64,000 bases of DNA, taken from NCBI GenBank assembly GCA_028023455.1, contig JAQFVV010000547.1:124001-188000 (forward strand). Reading direction: 5' to 3'. Made by a program: the position numbers and the translations under genes. This document shows positions 1 to 13,744 of this stretch, piece after piece. The DNA comes from Epiperipatus broadwayi. Taxonomy: Eukaryota; Onychophora; Udeonychophora; Euonychophora; Peripatidae. Position 1 is the first letter of the stretch. Every line of letters starts with the position of its first letter. The notes below the pieces were generated by a model. The model was not told the origin of the DNA and ran no database searches. It saw only the letters and a list, made by a program, of their open reading frames with translations.

Positions 1-474
1 GAGTAAAAATGTGTGTGTGTTCAATCATTTATTTGATTAGATACTTTTTTTTTTTTTTTTAAAGTGGTAAAATAATTTTTTGTAAAAAATAATATCTTTA
101 ATCCGATTGGAAATTAAGAAGAGTAAAAATGCAAAAAATACCCGACCAAATTTTTTAGCGAAATTATATTATTTAATGAGTACACACAGGAAGAATTAAA
201 ACAATGCATTTGAATGAATACAATAGAAAAAAAGATTTTTTTTAAATTTTAATTATGTATATGTTGATGGAATGTAATAAGATTTGTAATAAGTTTTTTC
301 TGTGCACAATAATTTAAAAAATACATATTTTATATGATGATTGTTACAGTTCTCGTACTTGATTAGTGAAAAATCTATGTACCATGTTTGAAAATGAAAT
401 GCCAATTTTCACTTAAGTTGAATTGAAATCATGTGATTTTGTTTAGTGTCTTCTTATTAAAGGTAAAAGTGGAT
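1..474. other. Intronic AT-rich sequence (MLH1, upstream intron)
   Basis: No coding signal is seen. There is a short T-run near 46-60 and otherwise plain AT-rich sequence. By position it belongs to the MLH1 intron that ends at the acceptor at 2941-2942. The last eight bases (467-474) are the left member of the target-site duplication of the foldback element that follows. Confidence 0.6.
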
Positions 475-2151
475 GGTACTGATTTAAAATGTGCTCTCTG
501 CCATTTTGAATTCTAAGGGTCACCCAAGACCACCTCTGATACATCCAAACAATAAATGACATTGAATAATTGACACAGCATTACTTGAATGTGTCTGCAG
601 TGATTTTGATTAGTCTTTAGAAGTCAAAATGGTGAAGAGCACACTTTAAATCAGTCTGATCAAACCAAGCTTATAATTTTGTAATACTAAAAGCTTATAA
701 TTTCTAAAATACGAATTTTATTACAATACATGCCTATAATCACATGTTGAATAAAGTAAAATTAATCAAACCAAGCTTATAATTTCAAAATATTAAATGC
801 TTATAACTTCTGAAATACTAATTTTATTACAATAATGATGGCATTTTGACCAAAGTATGCAAAGAGGGAGAAGGATATTTTTGATGATACAAAGTTTTGT
901 CCAAAAAATGCAGAAGTCTGATCAAATAAAGCTTATAATTTTGAAATACCAAAAGCGTATAACTTCTAAAATCTGAATTTTATTACAATATATGTCTATA
1001 ATCACATGTTGAATAAACATAAAATTGATCAAACCAAGTTTATAATTTCAAAGTACTAAAAGCTTATACTTTTAAAATATGGCAGCTGAAAGAGAAATTG
1101 CCTGAAATGAAGCATATTAATTTTACAATTAATCGGATTTTTTCTTGCCAGAAAGAAACTGATGTTGCATGCTTCCTTTGTTACATGTAATTAAGAAAAT
1201 GGAGATAAGAAAAAATAGCATTGTTCAAATTTGCTCTCCTGACTTGGATATCAGATTTACACTTGATCATGTGAGGTTCTTATGGGCTCTTGAAATTGAT
1301 ACATGTGAACAATGCTAAATTTTTCTCATCTCCATTTTTTTCTTCATAACAATGTTTGAGAAATGAAGCACACAATAGTACTTGCTTTGATAAGAAAAAA
1401 TATGATTTATTATTTTTTTATTAATTGTAAAATTAATATTCTTTACTTTAGACAATTATTCTTATGGCTAATGTTAGGATAAAATGTGATTTATTATTAA
1501 TTGTAGAATTAATGTGCTTCAGCCATTGTTTCTATGTTTATTTAACATTTACGTTATTTCAGCATGTGGTCATGGGCCTATAAATAATAAAATTTGTATT
1601 TTAGAAGTTATAAACTTTTAGTATTTTGAAATTATAAGCTTGGTTTTGTCAATTTTATATTTATTCAACATGTGTTTATGGGAATATATTGTAATAAAAT
1701 TCAGACTTTGCACTGAAATATAAAAGGAGGGGGAAGGATGTTTTTTGACATCCAAAGAATGCAGAAATCACAAGTATGTAATTTATTTACTTTTTTTAAT
1801 GTCTTTTTTGTAATTAATATATGTGTCCATTATTTTTTTTCATTCACTTTTTCTCTTTAAATATTTTAAATTCATATTTGAGAAATTATAAGCTTTTAGT
1901 ATTTCAAAATTTATTCATTCCTCCCATTTTTTATATTTTGTATATATTAGTCATGTGATTTGATCCAGCATAATTGTATGAAATTTATGCTTTAATTTTT
2001 TAATTATTGATGTAAATCGTGATTTTGTAAGAAATACTCATATCATAACCACATGTGGATTAATCAGTGTCATTTATCACTTGGATGTGTAGTGATGGTT
2101 ATGAGTGTCCTTAGAATTCAAATGGTGGAAAACATACTCTAAATCAGTACC
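475..2151. mobile_element. Foldback / long-TIR DNA element (MULE-like MITE?)
   Basis: The outer ends are inverted copies: GGTACTGATTTAAA at 475 and its complement ending at 2151. The inverted match continues inward for tens of bases past a CCATTTTGAATTCTAAG-type block. The flanking octamers, aagtggat (467-474) and aagtagat (2152-2159), agree at 7 of 8 positions and look like a target-site duplication. Inside are at least three direct copies of a roughly 115-300 bp unit containing AAGCTTATAATTTC (660-1080) and inverted copies at 1560-1700. There is also a central hairpin with arms at 1193-1230 and 1303-1344. A second internal copy of the terminal sequence ends near 655. No transposase is encoded. 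Long inverted ends with an 8-9 bp duplication suit MULE-type foldbacks, and a MULE transposase relic lies at 32-33 kb, but the link is inferred. Confidence 0.7.
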
Positions 2152-2228
2152 AAGTAGATCATTGGATTTATAATATACCTTTTCTTTCTGACCAACACTC
2201 ATTAACCTGGACTTTTAACTCTATAGAC

Positions 2229-2609
2229 CAGGGGTCCCCAACCCTATGCTGTGGGCACCATGGCGCCCGCAGACCATTTTACGTGTGCCCGCTGCTATCC
2301 GAACATGATAAAAAATTATTTATCTGATACAAATAAATTTAATTTTTAAAATTTCTTATATTGAAATCAAATTGTAGGGCATACTATATTTTTACAGCGT
2401 AAAAATATAAACGTTAATTATATGTTAAAATTTTATTTTTGAAATAAATATTTTTTTGTACATTATGTGCATTATTAACAATATCCAACTATAAATTTAC
2501 ATTGAAAAAATAAATGGTGCCCACCAACTGGTTGAAAAAAAAAAGGTGCCCGACACCTGGCCGGTATTATAGAATATGCTCTTAAGTGCAAAAAGGTTGG
2601 GGACCCCTG
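2229..2609. mobile_element. Non-autonomous hAT transposon (MITE)
   Basis: This 381-bp element has terminal inverted repeats CAGGGGTCCCCAACC at 2229 and GGTTGGGGACCCCTG ending at 2609, which are exact complements. It is flanked by a perfect 8-bp duplication, CTATAGAC, at 2221-2228 and 2610-2617. The CAGGGGTCCCCAACC terminus and the 8-bp duplication are hallmarks of the hAT superfamily. It has no coding capacity. The intact duplication suggests a relatively recent insertion. Confidence 0.93.
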
Positions 2610-2942
2610 CTATAGACCTTTAACAACCAACACTGAATGATTGTCTGAATTTGCTATAAGACAGTTACTTGAAAGAAAAATTGGTTATGACCTGAAATTT
2701 TTTTCAAAATTTCTCTAGTCTAAACTAAAATCCTTATTTATGAACATAGCAGTTAGATTTATGTACTATTATGCCATGATGTTTTTTTTTTAAATTATAT
2801 ATTTTTTTGGTAATGGATGCATAACAGTTTTTTTGTTATAATGAAAGTTGATATATTTAAATGCTTCTTTTATCTATGTTTTGTTTGAAATACATTTTAT
2901 TCTAAATGGTAATATTTGATCAGGCTATGCGTTTTGTTTCAG

Positions 2943-3107
2943 CCTCCTGCACCTATATATGATTTGGCTATGTTAGCTTTAGATAATTCAGAAAGTGGCT
3001 GGACAGAATCTGATGGACCTAAAAATGAATTGGCTAGTTATATTGTGGATTTTTTAAAAAGTAAAACTGAGATGCTGAAGGATTATTTCTCTATGGAAAT
3101 TAGTGAG
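2943..3107 (+). CDS. MLH1: MLH1 exon (equivalent to human exon 16), C-terminal domain
   Basis: MLH1 is the eukaryotic MutL homologue. In the nucleus it pairs with PMS2, PMS1 or MLH3 through its C-terminal domain in DNA mismatch repair. This exon encodes 55 residues in phase 0, beginning [14 protein letters not shown] and including [10 protein letters not shown] and [13 protein letters not shown]. These align closely with the human C-terminal region (known family sequence [32 protein letters not shown]). The acceptor tttgtttcag ends at 2942 and the donor gtatgt starts at 3108. The 165-nt length equals, from memory, that of human exon 16. There are no stops or frameshifts, so the gene is probably functional. 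The preceding exon lies outside the window. The next exon is about 39.9 kb downstream at 43017. Confidence 0.95.
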
Positions 3108-4089
3108 GTATGTATTTTTTTTTTTTTTAAATTATTTTTATATATAATTTTATTGTAATCTCAGTCAGATCAGAATCAGAAATCTAATCTTAAGAAAATT
3201 TCAGCATTCATTCATTTTTTATTCTCTCTTTCTTTTTTTGTATTTGTAGAAAGTAATCCCATTGTTCACTGAAATTTGTACTAACAGAAGTTGATAATAA
3301 AAAAATACTTATGAAGTTGCTCACTTTATTTTGTTTTAAACAAGTTTTTCTGTGTGTTTTTTTTATTAGCATTTAATATTTATCATATGCTTTTCCAGGT
3401 TTATGCTCAAACAAATTTTATTTTCACATTAGATTTTATACATATATGATATGATGAATATATATATATTGATTTTTGTTTTAATGTTTATTTATAATTT
3501 TGATTACTATGTAATAAAATATTCAGTTAGTCAATATTTTATTGAGAGATTTCATTTATAGATTTTTTTTTCTGTGAAACAGATTTTTATTATGATAAAA
3601 AAACTTTGTTAATTAATGAATATTTACAATCATATTTTATATTAGAAAGCCTACAGAAATATTAATTTATTAAATTAAATATCTGAGCATCTCTTCAGTT
3701 GAAGATATACTTGTTTTTAAATATATCGGCACTTTATATATTTTATTTTATTATTGAAATATATATGTAATCTTCTTGTAAACAGCAGAAAATAGACCAT
3801 TTAATGAATTTATTATTTATCCATATTTTCACATTAGAATGTCCATTAGTTTAATTTAGTTGTTATATGCAGTTCATCTGCAGTGTCCATCATTTAGTTA
3901 TGAGATTTTATATGAGTACTCCAAATCATAAATTGCACTAATACTATATAATACAGAATTTAAATATGTTATCATTATTTTCAGCATCTATCATTTTAAT
4001 GGAAGATGAAGATTTCGAATTTAATATAGTTTTGTTGAATCCATAACTTTTTTACATCACACCAGCAGAATTCTTAATTTTATTCATCC

Positions 4090-4815
4090 ATCTTTCAGAT
4101 AATCTCTTCTTAGGACTGATGTAATCTTTTAGGATCCAGTTTAAGACTTTAATTATCTATCTATTATCATCTCTTCTAGCAATATATTCAGCTCAGATCT
4201 ACTTCAGTCTTGAATTGTTTTATTTATATCATTGATAGTTGTTTGTTCTTTTACCATGTTTCTCTTTTGATCTCTTCTTGTCATTCCTGACATAATTTTT
4301 TCATCAGTTTTAGAGTGTCCAAAGTCTCTGAATTGCTCTTTTATTAAATGTTCACATCCCAGACCTATATGTAAGAATTGATAAAACATAATAATCTTAC
4401 CAAAGTATTTGTTGTTGTTAACTTCTAATAAATGATGTGTATTTTATTTTGAGAAAATTCATTGAACAGTAGTTTAGTCTTTATTATTCCTACATTTTTA
4501 CTTTTATATGTTATCTTTTAATATTTTCTGAAGCTCTGCAGCATTGCTTACAAATATAACCACATTATCTGAAAAAACTAAATGGTTTAAATAAGATCCA
4601 TGTATTTTTATTCCCTCACCTTCCCATTTTAATCCAATGTGTTTTGCAAAACTGCTGCAAACATTTTGAAGATATTGAATCACTTTGACATCATACATTC
4701 TTATCAGTGTTAATGTTATTGTGACACAATTTAATCTAATAACTATTTTTTGCATTTTGATATTTTCAAAAAATGACAATATCCAACTGTGTTTTGATTG
4801 TGTATATCTTTTCAT
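4090..4815 (-). pseudogene. Decayed RTE-like LINE: RT palm to C-terminus
   Basis: Read on the minus strand, 4815-4504 gives GLKWEGEGIKIHGSYLNHLVFSDN in pieces. This resembles the reverse-transcriptase segment 'G..idG..LnHLrFADD' of non-LTR retrotransposons, with the catalytic FADD degraded to FSDN. Further along, 4389-4204 gives SGMTRRDQKRN and TTINDINKTIQD, matching the post-RT region 'ml.ItrRDriRNe......d....i...KWrWAGH' of RTE-like LINEs. About 4200-4090 holds a diverged continuation (PKKRLSERW). Frames change and stops intervene, so this is a dead fragment. The clade call is by motif memory only. Confidence 0.7.
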
Positions 4816-5689
4816 AGTCTACAAATTCAAAGTATAATGCAACTTGTACCCATTATTCTTTGTATAACTTTCTTGAGAATTTAGAAGTAAAAGGGAAAAA
4901 CATTTGATTTGAAAAGTGTCTGATGTACTTTACTACAAAGCATAAATATTGGAAGCATAAGTAGAATGAGATTAATTTTAAATAAAAAATGGAACAGCAT
5001 TGTGGAGATTGATGATATTTTAGATAGAGAAACTAGATTAGTTATTAAACTAATGGAAGATATCAAATTTGTAATATAGATTTATGTGCTGACAAGATTT
5101 CATTGCGATGAAATACAGGATTTTTTTATAGATCTATAAAATTTATTTGATCATACCAAATAACATTTTAAAGTAGAAAACTATTTAACAATGAAAGCAA
5201 TAGTATCCCAGCATGGATAAATGTTCTGGTTTCTGTATCTGGAAAAGCACTGTTACATGTATTAAATAAAATAGGTGAAGGCATTGAACCTTTTTGCAGT
5301 CTGTTCTGCAAAATTTTATATCTATTATAATGATCATTTACTGTCACTTGAATTTTTTATTGGAGAGCATTTTATCACCTAAAACAGGCAGTAATAGTGA
5401 GTGGTTGGTTATATGTGTTAATGCATACTAGAGACAAAAACTATTAGAACAGTATCAATAATTGACATTCCTAACATTCAGAAACATTTTATGATTTTAA
5501 ATTAGAGCTTTCTAACAATTTTTAAATTTTAACAGTCTTTGAAGATGACTTGGGTATGTCTTAGCTCAATAAGATGAATAATTGATATTCTATCTAAAAT
5601 CACCATAAAGATGGCTCTAAAAATCATTTACTGGGAAATTACAACTGAGACATGACAATGTACAAAAAATAAAAGGATATATGAAAATG

Positions 5690-6335
5690 TTTTAATATAA
5701 TAAAATGAATTGAATATCTGGAAATCTATAAAATGATGTGAAAAAAAAGTTAATAATGAGATAAATTAAGAAGCTATAGAAGCGAGTAAATCTCAAATAT
5801 AAAACATCTTGGTATTTGAAAGAAAGTCATTTCAATGATAAGAACAAAGTTGGAACTATTATTAAAAAGAATATCATGAAATGTGTGGAAGAGTTCTACA
5901 GAGAATTAAATAGTAATAAAGGGCCAGGAAAAAAATCTACAATTACTACATCTGATTTGCTAAGCATTTTTAATGAAGAGGTGAGATGTATCTAAAATTT
6001 ATTAAGTCCCAGGAAATGATGAATTATTATTGATATCTTAAAATAAACAGTTGAAGAAATAGGAAATTGTTGACAAAATTTTTTTTATACCAACATCTAA
6101 ATGATAAAAATGTAACTGAAAGAATGCAGTACTGATATTAACCTCTAAGAAAAGTGATAAAGAATTGGAAATTATAGATCTATTAGTTTTTTTTATATTA
6201 ACTTTGTATAAGATTTTTACCAGCATAATTATAACTCATCTGTAGCAAATTTTGGATACACATCAAGTAAGAGAACAATTTGAATTTAAAAAGTGGTTTT
6301 AACACCATGGAATATATTCTAATATTGATAGATAT
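5690..6335 (+). pseudogene. Decayed RTE-like LINE: RT fingers region
   Basis: Several plus-strand frames together give DKNKVGTIIKKN, CVEEFYRELNSN and FNEEVRCI. A later stretch gives IGNYRSISF (family pattern NYRPISLL), and the end gives a degenerate KVVLTPWNI. These match, in order, the start of the reverse transcriptase of RTE-type LINEs (exit from the linker, FY..LY motif, EEV, NYRPISL). Many stops and indels are present. Orientation is opposite to the 4.1-4.8 kb fragment, so they are separate insertions or a rearranged copy. Confidence 0.65.
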
Positions 6336-6339
6336 TATA

Positions 6340-9300
6340 GACTTAACATAAATATATATTAAACTACCAATAGAAATATTAAATTTTATTTAATAAAAGG
6401 TGAACTGTGAGTCCTTTGCCTGCAATTATATGTGCTATTTCTAACTACTAAATGTGAATATTACATTATATTATAACTATTTGTTTTTACATTGGCACTG
6501 ATCTACTAAATTGGATTTAATTATGACCATTACTCTCTACTTAAAACTAGTTAGGTATTTATTTATAAACCAGTATTGAATGACTAGTTGGATATGACTA
6601 GCTGAAAGAAAAATTATAAGGCTTAGATAAGACATGAAAACAATTTCCATTGGTTTTCCAGCCATGGCCTAATTCCAGATCATTAATATGACAGATAAAT
6701 ATGCCAACCACTTCACTGTAACATTTTATATAAAAATAGCTGGATGAAATGAAGTGAAATTTTACAATTTTTAGAATTACAGTATGATAATATTAATAAA
6801 TAATAATAACTGAATGGTTTTATTACATGGAAACTCATATGCTTGAATCCCAGAAATCACAAAATTGAATGGGATTCATGAATTTTAAACCCTAGAGTTT
6901 ACCACTCGACCATTGCATAAATCATGCAGGGTATAAAGGTAATTGTCAAATTTATTGTGTAAAATATATATTTTTTAATTTTAAGAACAAGAGGCTTCAG
7001 TTTATATATGTTATTTATTTGTGGATAACATTTCTTTTTGGTTCATTTGACTCTGAATTTATCTCTCTTAAGAGTATGATCATTCTTTTTTCAGGGTACA
7101 ATTGCATCATAATTAAATCACATTTCCCCCTCACACTTACCCTTATATGCCTGATTCATATTATTATGGAATTTATCTTTTCTTCAAGGATGTACAGGGA
7201 GCTGTTTTCTTTATGGCATCTGAAAGAAAAATCTTTTACTTGTGTCATAAATATAAAAAATTCACACAGGGATAAAAGAATATTTGCTTATCTTTATGTG
7301 GATTTCATGGGTTTTTTTTTGTGTGTGTGACATCTAGTATATATTTTTCTTTGCATGTGATATATTTGTTGAATCCTGTATCTAGTTGAATATTTTTGTA
7401 TATTTTTTTACCCTACATGAGAATTAATTTATTTTTTTATTAGAATTGGGCTAATGAGACTTTAAATAATTATGATTTGATGGAGTAGTTGTTTTGAAGT
7501 AAAACAAGTATGCTGTCAGATCAACAGAAATGCAAATTATTTTTTTAATATGGGAATTATATTATCAATAGCCTACTGTTTATTATCTGATCTAATGACT
7601 ATCCATTATTATCTTCACACAATTTCATGTTCTTAATTTTCATTTTTGAAATTTTTAAATGATGCTATTTTCCTGCCTTAGTCATTTAGTTAGATTGTTC
7701 AAAATTGATAAGCTAGTTTTGAGGTCAAAATTTGCATGTTCATATTTTTTATCATTGATATAATTGAGATTACAATTCATCTGCAAACATTTTCTTCCAT
7801 TATCAAAATCTTTTTTCTGAGTTTCTTATCACAAAAAAAGGCTGTCATGCAATCATGACATTTTTTTTTGTGGGCAATTCTGCAGCATTTACTATAATCT
7901 CTAGCACCTATGAATACCATCTCTAGATATGAAAATTATCATCACTCACAACAAATTAAATAATAAGGGTGTTAGTAAATTTTCCATACCAACTTTTGTT
8001 CTCAATTTCAACTTTTATGCTAGTGGCATATGTCACACTTGAAAATGGAGCCATAATTGTTGCAAATTCTTGGAGTATTATTCATGAAATTAAAACATAG
8101 TCCTTATTTGAAGTATATATATATATAGTAGTCTTTCTATTTGATACATCATTGCATAGTTGTTAATGGTCAATTTTAATAAAAAAATTAAATTTTATGT
8201 AATGTCTGATAAGAAACCTATTACTTAATTTGTAAAAAAATTTAAATGCATTGTTTCTTTAGTTGCTAAATTTGAGTTCACTTTCTTTAGATAGTTGTAA
8301 TCTATATAAATTATAAGTTTGAGTCGTAAATTGTATTATTTATTTTAAAATAAAAAAGTGAATAATAGTTCAAATCATGCAAAGTATAATCAGTAATTAT
8401 AATGATTAAAATTAATATTTCTTATTATTATTAATAATCAATTTGAAAATTGCCATTTATTTGTTATTTTAAAATCATTTAATTAATAATAAAAATAAGT
8501 GGGGAATGAGATGTGTGTTAATAGACATACACACACATTTATTTAATAATAAATAAAATTTACTTCCTGGTACAGTTTGTTAGTTACATAAATAATAAAT
8601 GTTACTTTTAATTATATAATTTCATAAAATTTCTTAAAATCAATACTAAAAATAATAAATTGTAAAAGTTGGGTGTTAAAATTTGATTTTAAATAAACAA
8701 TATTTTATTATTAAAATATAAATGTTGCATTATTAAAATGAATAAATGCAGATTTAATAATATTAGTTATAATTCCTTTTTTAAAATTGTAGACAGTAAT
8801 TAATATTCATTTTAGTTAGATGTCTGAAGGTAATTAACCAATAAGATATTGCAAAATTTTTTATATAAATAAAAGATAAGCAGGCAATTAGGGGAGGTAA
8901 TCAAGAAATCGTTAGAGGAAGAAACTTATTTTCTTTACCTAAAAATTTTAAGTGTAAATTTATTAAAATATTATTATTTTACAAGATAATAATTAAAAAC
9001 ATGGAATTCATTTTAAGAAATTATTAATTAAATTCATCATGGAATAAGAAGGGAACTATCCTCATTGTTACTCTACATATGCGAACTGAAAACTTATGAT
9101 AATGGCTGGAACTAAACTTCATTCACTTGGATAAAATGTACCTCAACAAGAGGAACTGCATATTACTAAAACATTTTTGCTACCTAAGATGAAGAGAAGA
9201 TGTAAGAAATTTATTTCTTATTAATTTTTATATGCCTTATAACAGAAAACATTTTCTGCTAAATCTTATCTTTAGTAATGATAGAGATAATTACTTATAT

Positions 9301-12300
9301 TCATTAAGATTATTGATATTTAAAGGTGTGATTTATTTATGACATTATTAATATGATAATTGCATAAAAGAAGGATATATGCAGATTAAGGATTATTCAA
9401 AAGTTTATCATTATTATCTTTAATATCGTTTAGATATTTGTAATTTATTAATATTTTAAATATGAATTATTCTGAGGAATAATATTAGAACTTTTTAATT
9501 CTACAATTATATGTCTTTGCCATTTTGAAGTAAGAAATGAAACTTTATATATATATACACACACACTAAATTGTGAAATAATCTTATAAATGACATATAA
9601 GGAAGGATGAACTTATGATGAAAAAACTTGTTATTGTTATTAATGAATAATTCTTATTTGGATTTTATTCATATTTTCAAACTATGCTATTAATAATGGT
9701 GAAAAGCATGGAGGATAGAGAAAAGAAAGAAGTACATTTCACTTCTTTTAAGTAACAGTTGGTCATGATGTTATGGTAAGTATACTCTCATAGAAGTGTT
9801 GTGATTTTTGATATTTCAAAGAGTTGAAGAAAACTTTTTGTTTATAGTATTTTAGTTGAATTGACTATAATATTAAAGTAGTATTAAGTACTTACAATTA
9901 TTTATTTTATATGTTATTTTTAGACTTAAGTATTTCAACATTTTTTGTATAAATAAAACATTTTTTTTTGATTATAATTTTATAACATGAAAGAGATGAT
10001 GATATTCACAAGAGAGTCATCAGTGATATTCATAAAATTTTATGATTAAAGGTAATATGTTTAATAAAATAAGATATTGATATTTAATTTTAAGCATGGA
10101 ATCAGGCAAAATGTGAATTTAAATGAAAGTATATGATAAAGGATTGAATATATCTATTATAATATTAGTATGAGTGTATAGTGTATGTATGATTGATCTC
10201 TTTATAAGTTAAAGATAACTAATTTATTATATTTATGATAAATTCTATTATAACACTGTTTGTTTTTTGTCTTCTTAGTATGTTAAATGGTGTTAATGTT
10301 AAATTGAGATCTTATTAGAGAAATAATGGATTATATCTTATGTGACATAAGTATTTCATATGGAGTATCAGATTTGAAGTGGTGGCACAGAAAAGTATAT
10401 TTATTAGAAATTCTGTAGTGTTCTGAATGTGTTGATTCTGTTAAATACAATACAGTATAGAATAAGTCAGAATATTTATGATGTAATGAATAGTGACAGT
10501 TTCTAAAATCTGTAAGACCATGAAATAGTAACTGAGATAGAAAATTAAGGTAGACCCAATATAATATGTGGCCTTAAGCTACATTTAGTCTATGGTATTG
10601 TTTTTTTATAATTTTATAAGATATCCATCCCACACTTGTTATCATGAACAATTGCAGTGGTATAAACATCATATAATGAAATGGAAGATATAAGTAATGT
10701 TAATAGCTAAACTTTCAATGGGTGATAAGATAGTTTAATTTATTGCAAAAATGATGAAACACAAAACAAATAGATTATTAAAGAATGTGAGAAGAAATAT
10801 TTTATGAATGTTTTATTTAGTATAGATCAAAATAGAAAATGATATTATGAGGTATAAGGGATATGATGTTGAAAGAAAACTTGATGTTTTATTATTATAA
10901 GTAAGGAAATAAAAGTGCCATATTTTAATGAACATTTAAAATAATAATAAAAATTGAAGGAATAAAATAAGTTATAGAGTTGTAATTAAACAATAATATT
11001 GTATGAAAGTTAAAGGTGAATGAATGATAATGTAAGAGAATACATTATGAAATATTTGTAACTTGATGAAAATACAAATTGTATATTTTGGTTGATATAT
11101 TTTTATACAAAATATTAAGATATATCTTAATGTTAATGGAATAAAGTATTGGAATATATTGAATCCTATTTGTAAATAATTTCAGAGTGAAGTATGAATT
11201 ATTTTGGTTTATTATAGTTACTTAGTTAATATTAGTTTATAGAGTTTTGTTAGAATAATTAAATATTGTTTATTAAATCTATTATATGTGTAAATTATTT
11301 TTTAAATTTTATATTGTTACTAAAATAAATGTTAATGTTTGTTTTAAATTAATAATGTATTGAACCTTACATCTTGTTCTCAAGTCAATGTTTATCATCC
11401 TTGCCACATATATTATAATAATTGGATATATTTGATATTATTGCACATAATCTGAAAAAAAACATAATAAGAAAAATATGATAATTATTCAAAACATTTA
11501 ATATCGTATTTAAAATATTAATTCAAAATTTCTACATTAGTTTCAATGATCATAATGAAGAGTTAGTAATTATTATGCCATATAAAATAGAAATTATTAG
11601 ATTATACTACATTGTGATAATAAATTATTTAAAAATAGTGATAAATGTTGGTTGATAATTTTTAATTCATTTTTTAGACAATTTATAATTAAAAGTTAGT
11701 TAATATTTTAAAGATGAAAAATTGATTAGTATATTTGTTTCGTAATTATTTTAATTGCAGCTGGGTGTAAGTAAAATTCCTCTCCACATTTGGTTATGTA
11801 AATTAACTTATTCATTTAAGAAACAATAGTTACCTCGAATATTTATCGAGTTAAGGAATGTGAATAAAGAAGTAATATAAAATAATTTTAATAAGTAGAT
11901 GAATATTATTTTATATTTTAAATTTAACATAGGAAATTTTAATATTTGATATAATTTACTTATCTTATGATGAGTTATTGGAGTATCATTGATATTTTAA
12001 TGGAGTAGGGTTCTGCCATATTCCTATGTCATTGAGGATATGCTTTTGGAATATACTCAGTGCAATATTAAAAACAGATGATACCTTACTGAATGATTAG
12101 ATAACAAGTCTCATGAATAATTTATTAATATTGATATAAAAATACATTAGTCATGAAATGAGTAAGATTGATATTATTAGAATCTTTATATAATAAAAAG
12201 AATTTCTGATAAGACCGAGGTAGAAGTTTGTTGTTTTCACAATATGGGTTATTATATGTAACAATAGATGGGTTTATACTTATATTTTAAATGAAAGATG

Positions 12301-12318
12301 GGTTTGAATTTGGATACC

Positions 12319-12320
<2 letters not shown>
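6340..12320. other. AT-rich intron with no identifiable feature
   Basis: Read on both strands. The only structures are homopolymer runs and short TA/CA tracts (for example 8114-8128, 9548-9566). No RNA gene, coding similarity or inverted-repeat element was recognised. Around 8.2-11.8 kb the sequence is almost pure A+T with scattered G. Confidence 0.5.

Positions 12321-12321
<1 letters not shown>

Positions 12322-12405
<84 letters not shown>
12322..12405. repeat. Compound microsatellite (TA)n-(GA)n
   Basis: An uninterrupted TA dinucleotide tract (about 12322-12373) passes directly into a GA tract (about 12374-12405). The TA half can form a cruciform and the GA half a triplex, so this is a likely length polymorphism. 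Confidence 0.97.
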
Positions 12406-12408
<3 letters not shown>

Positions 12409-12556
12409 TTAAGATGTATACCGTTAACATGGCTCAAATAAATAATAAGTTGAGTTGAATGGTTAATAAAATTCAAATAAAAATTTTAATTCAAAAATAT
12501 AATAATTTTAAACAATATGAAGATGATGACTTATAATTTAAAAATACAATTGCTCC

Positions 12557-12750
12557 CAAAATATATTCTATTTATTTTTCAGTTTCAATAAAAAGAAATT
12601 CAAAGACACCAAACCTTCTAAAAAGAAAGTTTACTTTTGGGATAGTTTTTTAAAAAGCAATCACAACAATTATTAGTGCCATCCCAGCATGTCCCCCGGT
12701 GAATTACATGATTTTTCAGCACTGGATATTAACTGGCATTTAGGTGTAAA
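12557..12750 (+). repeat. Dispersed repeat family A, copy 1
   Basis: This segment contains TTTATTTTTCAGTTTCAAT, CCAAACCTTCTAAAAAGAAAG, and later CCCAGCATGTCCCCCGGTG and CTGGATATTAACTGGCAT. The same blocks in the same order occur at 54520-54710 (+) and reversed at 59310-59520 (-). It is a diverged interspersed family of roughly 200 bp. No coding or tRNA-like part was seen. Confidence 0.65.
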
Positions 12751-12884
12751 AAGCATATATTTGGATCGAGTTACAAACACAAACTAAATGGATTAATAAA
12801 AAAAAATTAACAATTTAATAATAATGAATAAATAAAACTGATGCTTAGACTGCAGTTATCAGCACATATATCAAAATATTATAA

Positions 12885-12990
12885 TAGAGGTCATCGCAGC
12901 CGCCTTGCAAGCAAGTAGTTGGTTGCAGACGGTTGTGGATTCGCGTCCCGGCCGATGCTATGACATATGAAGAAAAAAATATTATAATAA
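12885..12990 (+). mobile_element. tRNA-derived SINE
   Basis: The GC-rich insert holds GCAGCCGCCTTGCAAGCAAG and a degenerate B box in GGATTCGCGTCCCGGC, followed by an A-rich tail after 12970. The same skeleton (CTGCCTTACAAGCAG ... GATTCGCCTCTGGCC) appears in the SINE at 27576-27680, so they are one family. The A box is poorly preserved here. Confidence 0.65.
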
Positions 12991-13744
12991 AAGATATTTT
13001 AAGTTTAAGCTATGGTTCCAGTTTAAAGCCTTATGTTACTTATAATGATAAGGTCTTACCACATTAAATAGGGAAACAGCCACTAACCATGTTTTTTTAG
13101 GTACAGTTCTTTTAATATTTTACTTTTATCTTCCTTAATTTTTTTAATGTGATCTTCTCCTTGAACAATGGTGATATTAGAGAGAGTAAATACAGCAGCA
13201 TTGTTAGGGTTAGGTTTGTTATAGTAATAAGAATGATGCTTAGTTGTTTCCTAACTATTTATACCCATACGATATTGTTCAAACAATATACGTCACCAGC
13301 TAGAGGATATACGACATTTGCATCATTACAACAATATATATATTTTTAAAAATGCTTCCTTTTATTCTTTTCAAAAGATGTGTTATGGATATAAATTTTA
13401 GTACATTATATCATGTTATATATATATAAATAAAAGAAGAAGAGAAAAAAACAACTTGTCTTTTTTTTCTCTTTATTTATATTTCGTAACATAGGAAGAA
13501 GAAAAATTCACTGCTGACTTATAATTTTTTAATTATAACTTCTTAAATGTTATCAATTCTAAAATTTTAATTTTATTATTAGCTTTTTATTCAGTTTTAC
13601 TATGAAATGTGAGAAATTCTATATAAAACTCAGTTCAGGCAAGGCAAACTAGAACAGATTCAAATTTAGATTTTCTTTTTTTTTTTAAATATAGCTTTTA
13701 AATTAAGTTTTGCTGACCTTTTTATTTTATATTTTATATATTTA

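Noticed and set aside
2916-2942. ATG-initiated start of the frame covering the first MLH1 exon
   Set aside because: These bases are the polypyrimidine tract and acceptor of the intron. The exon begins at 2943.
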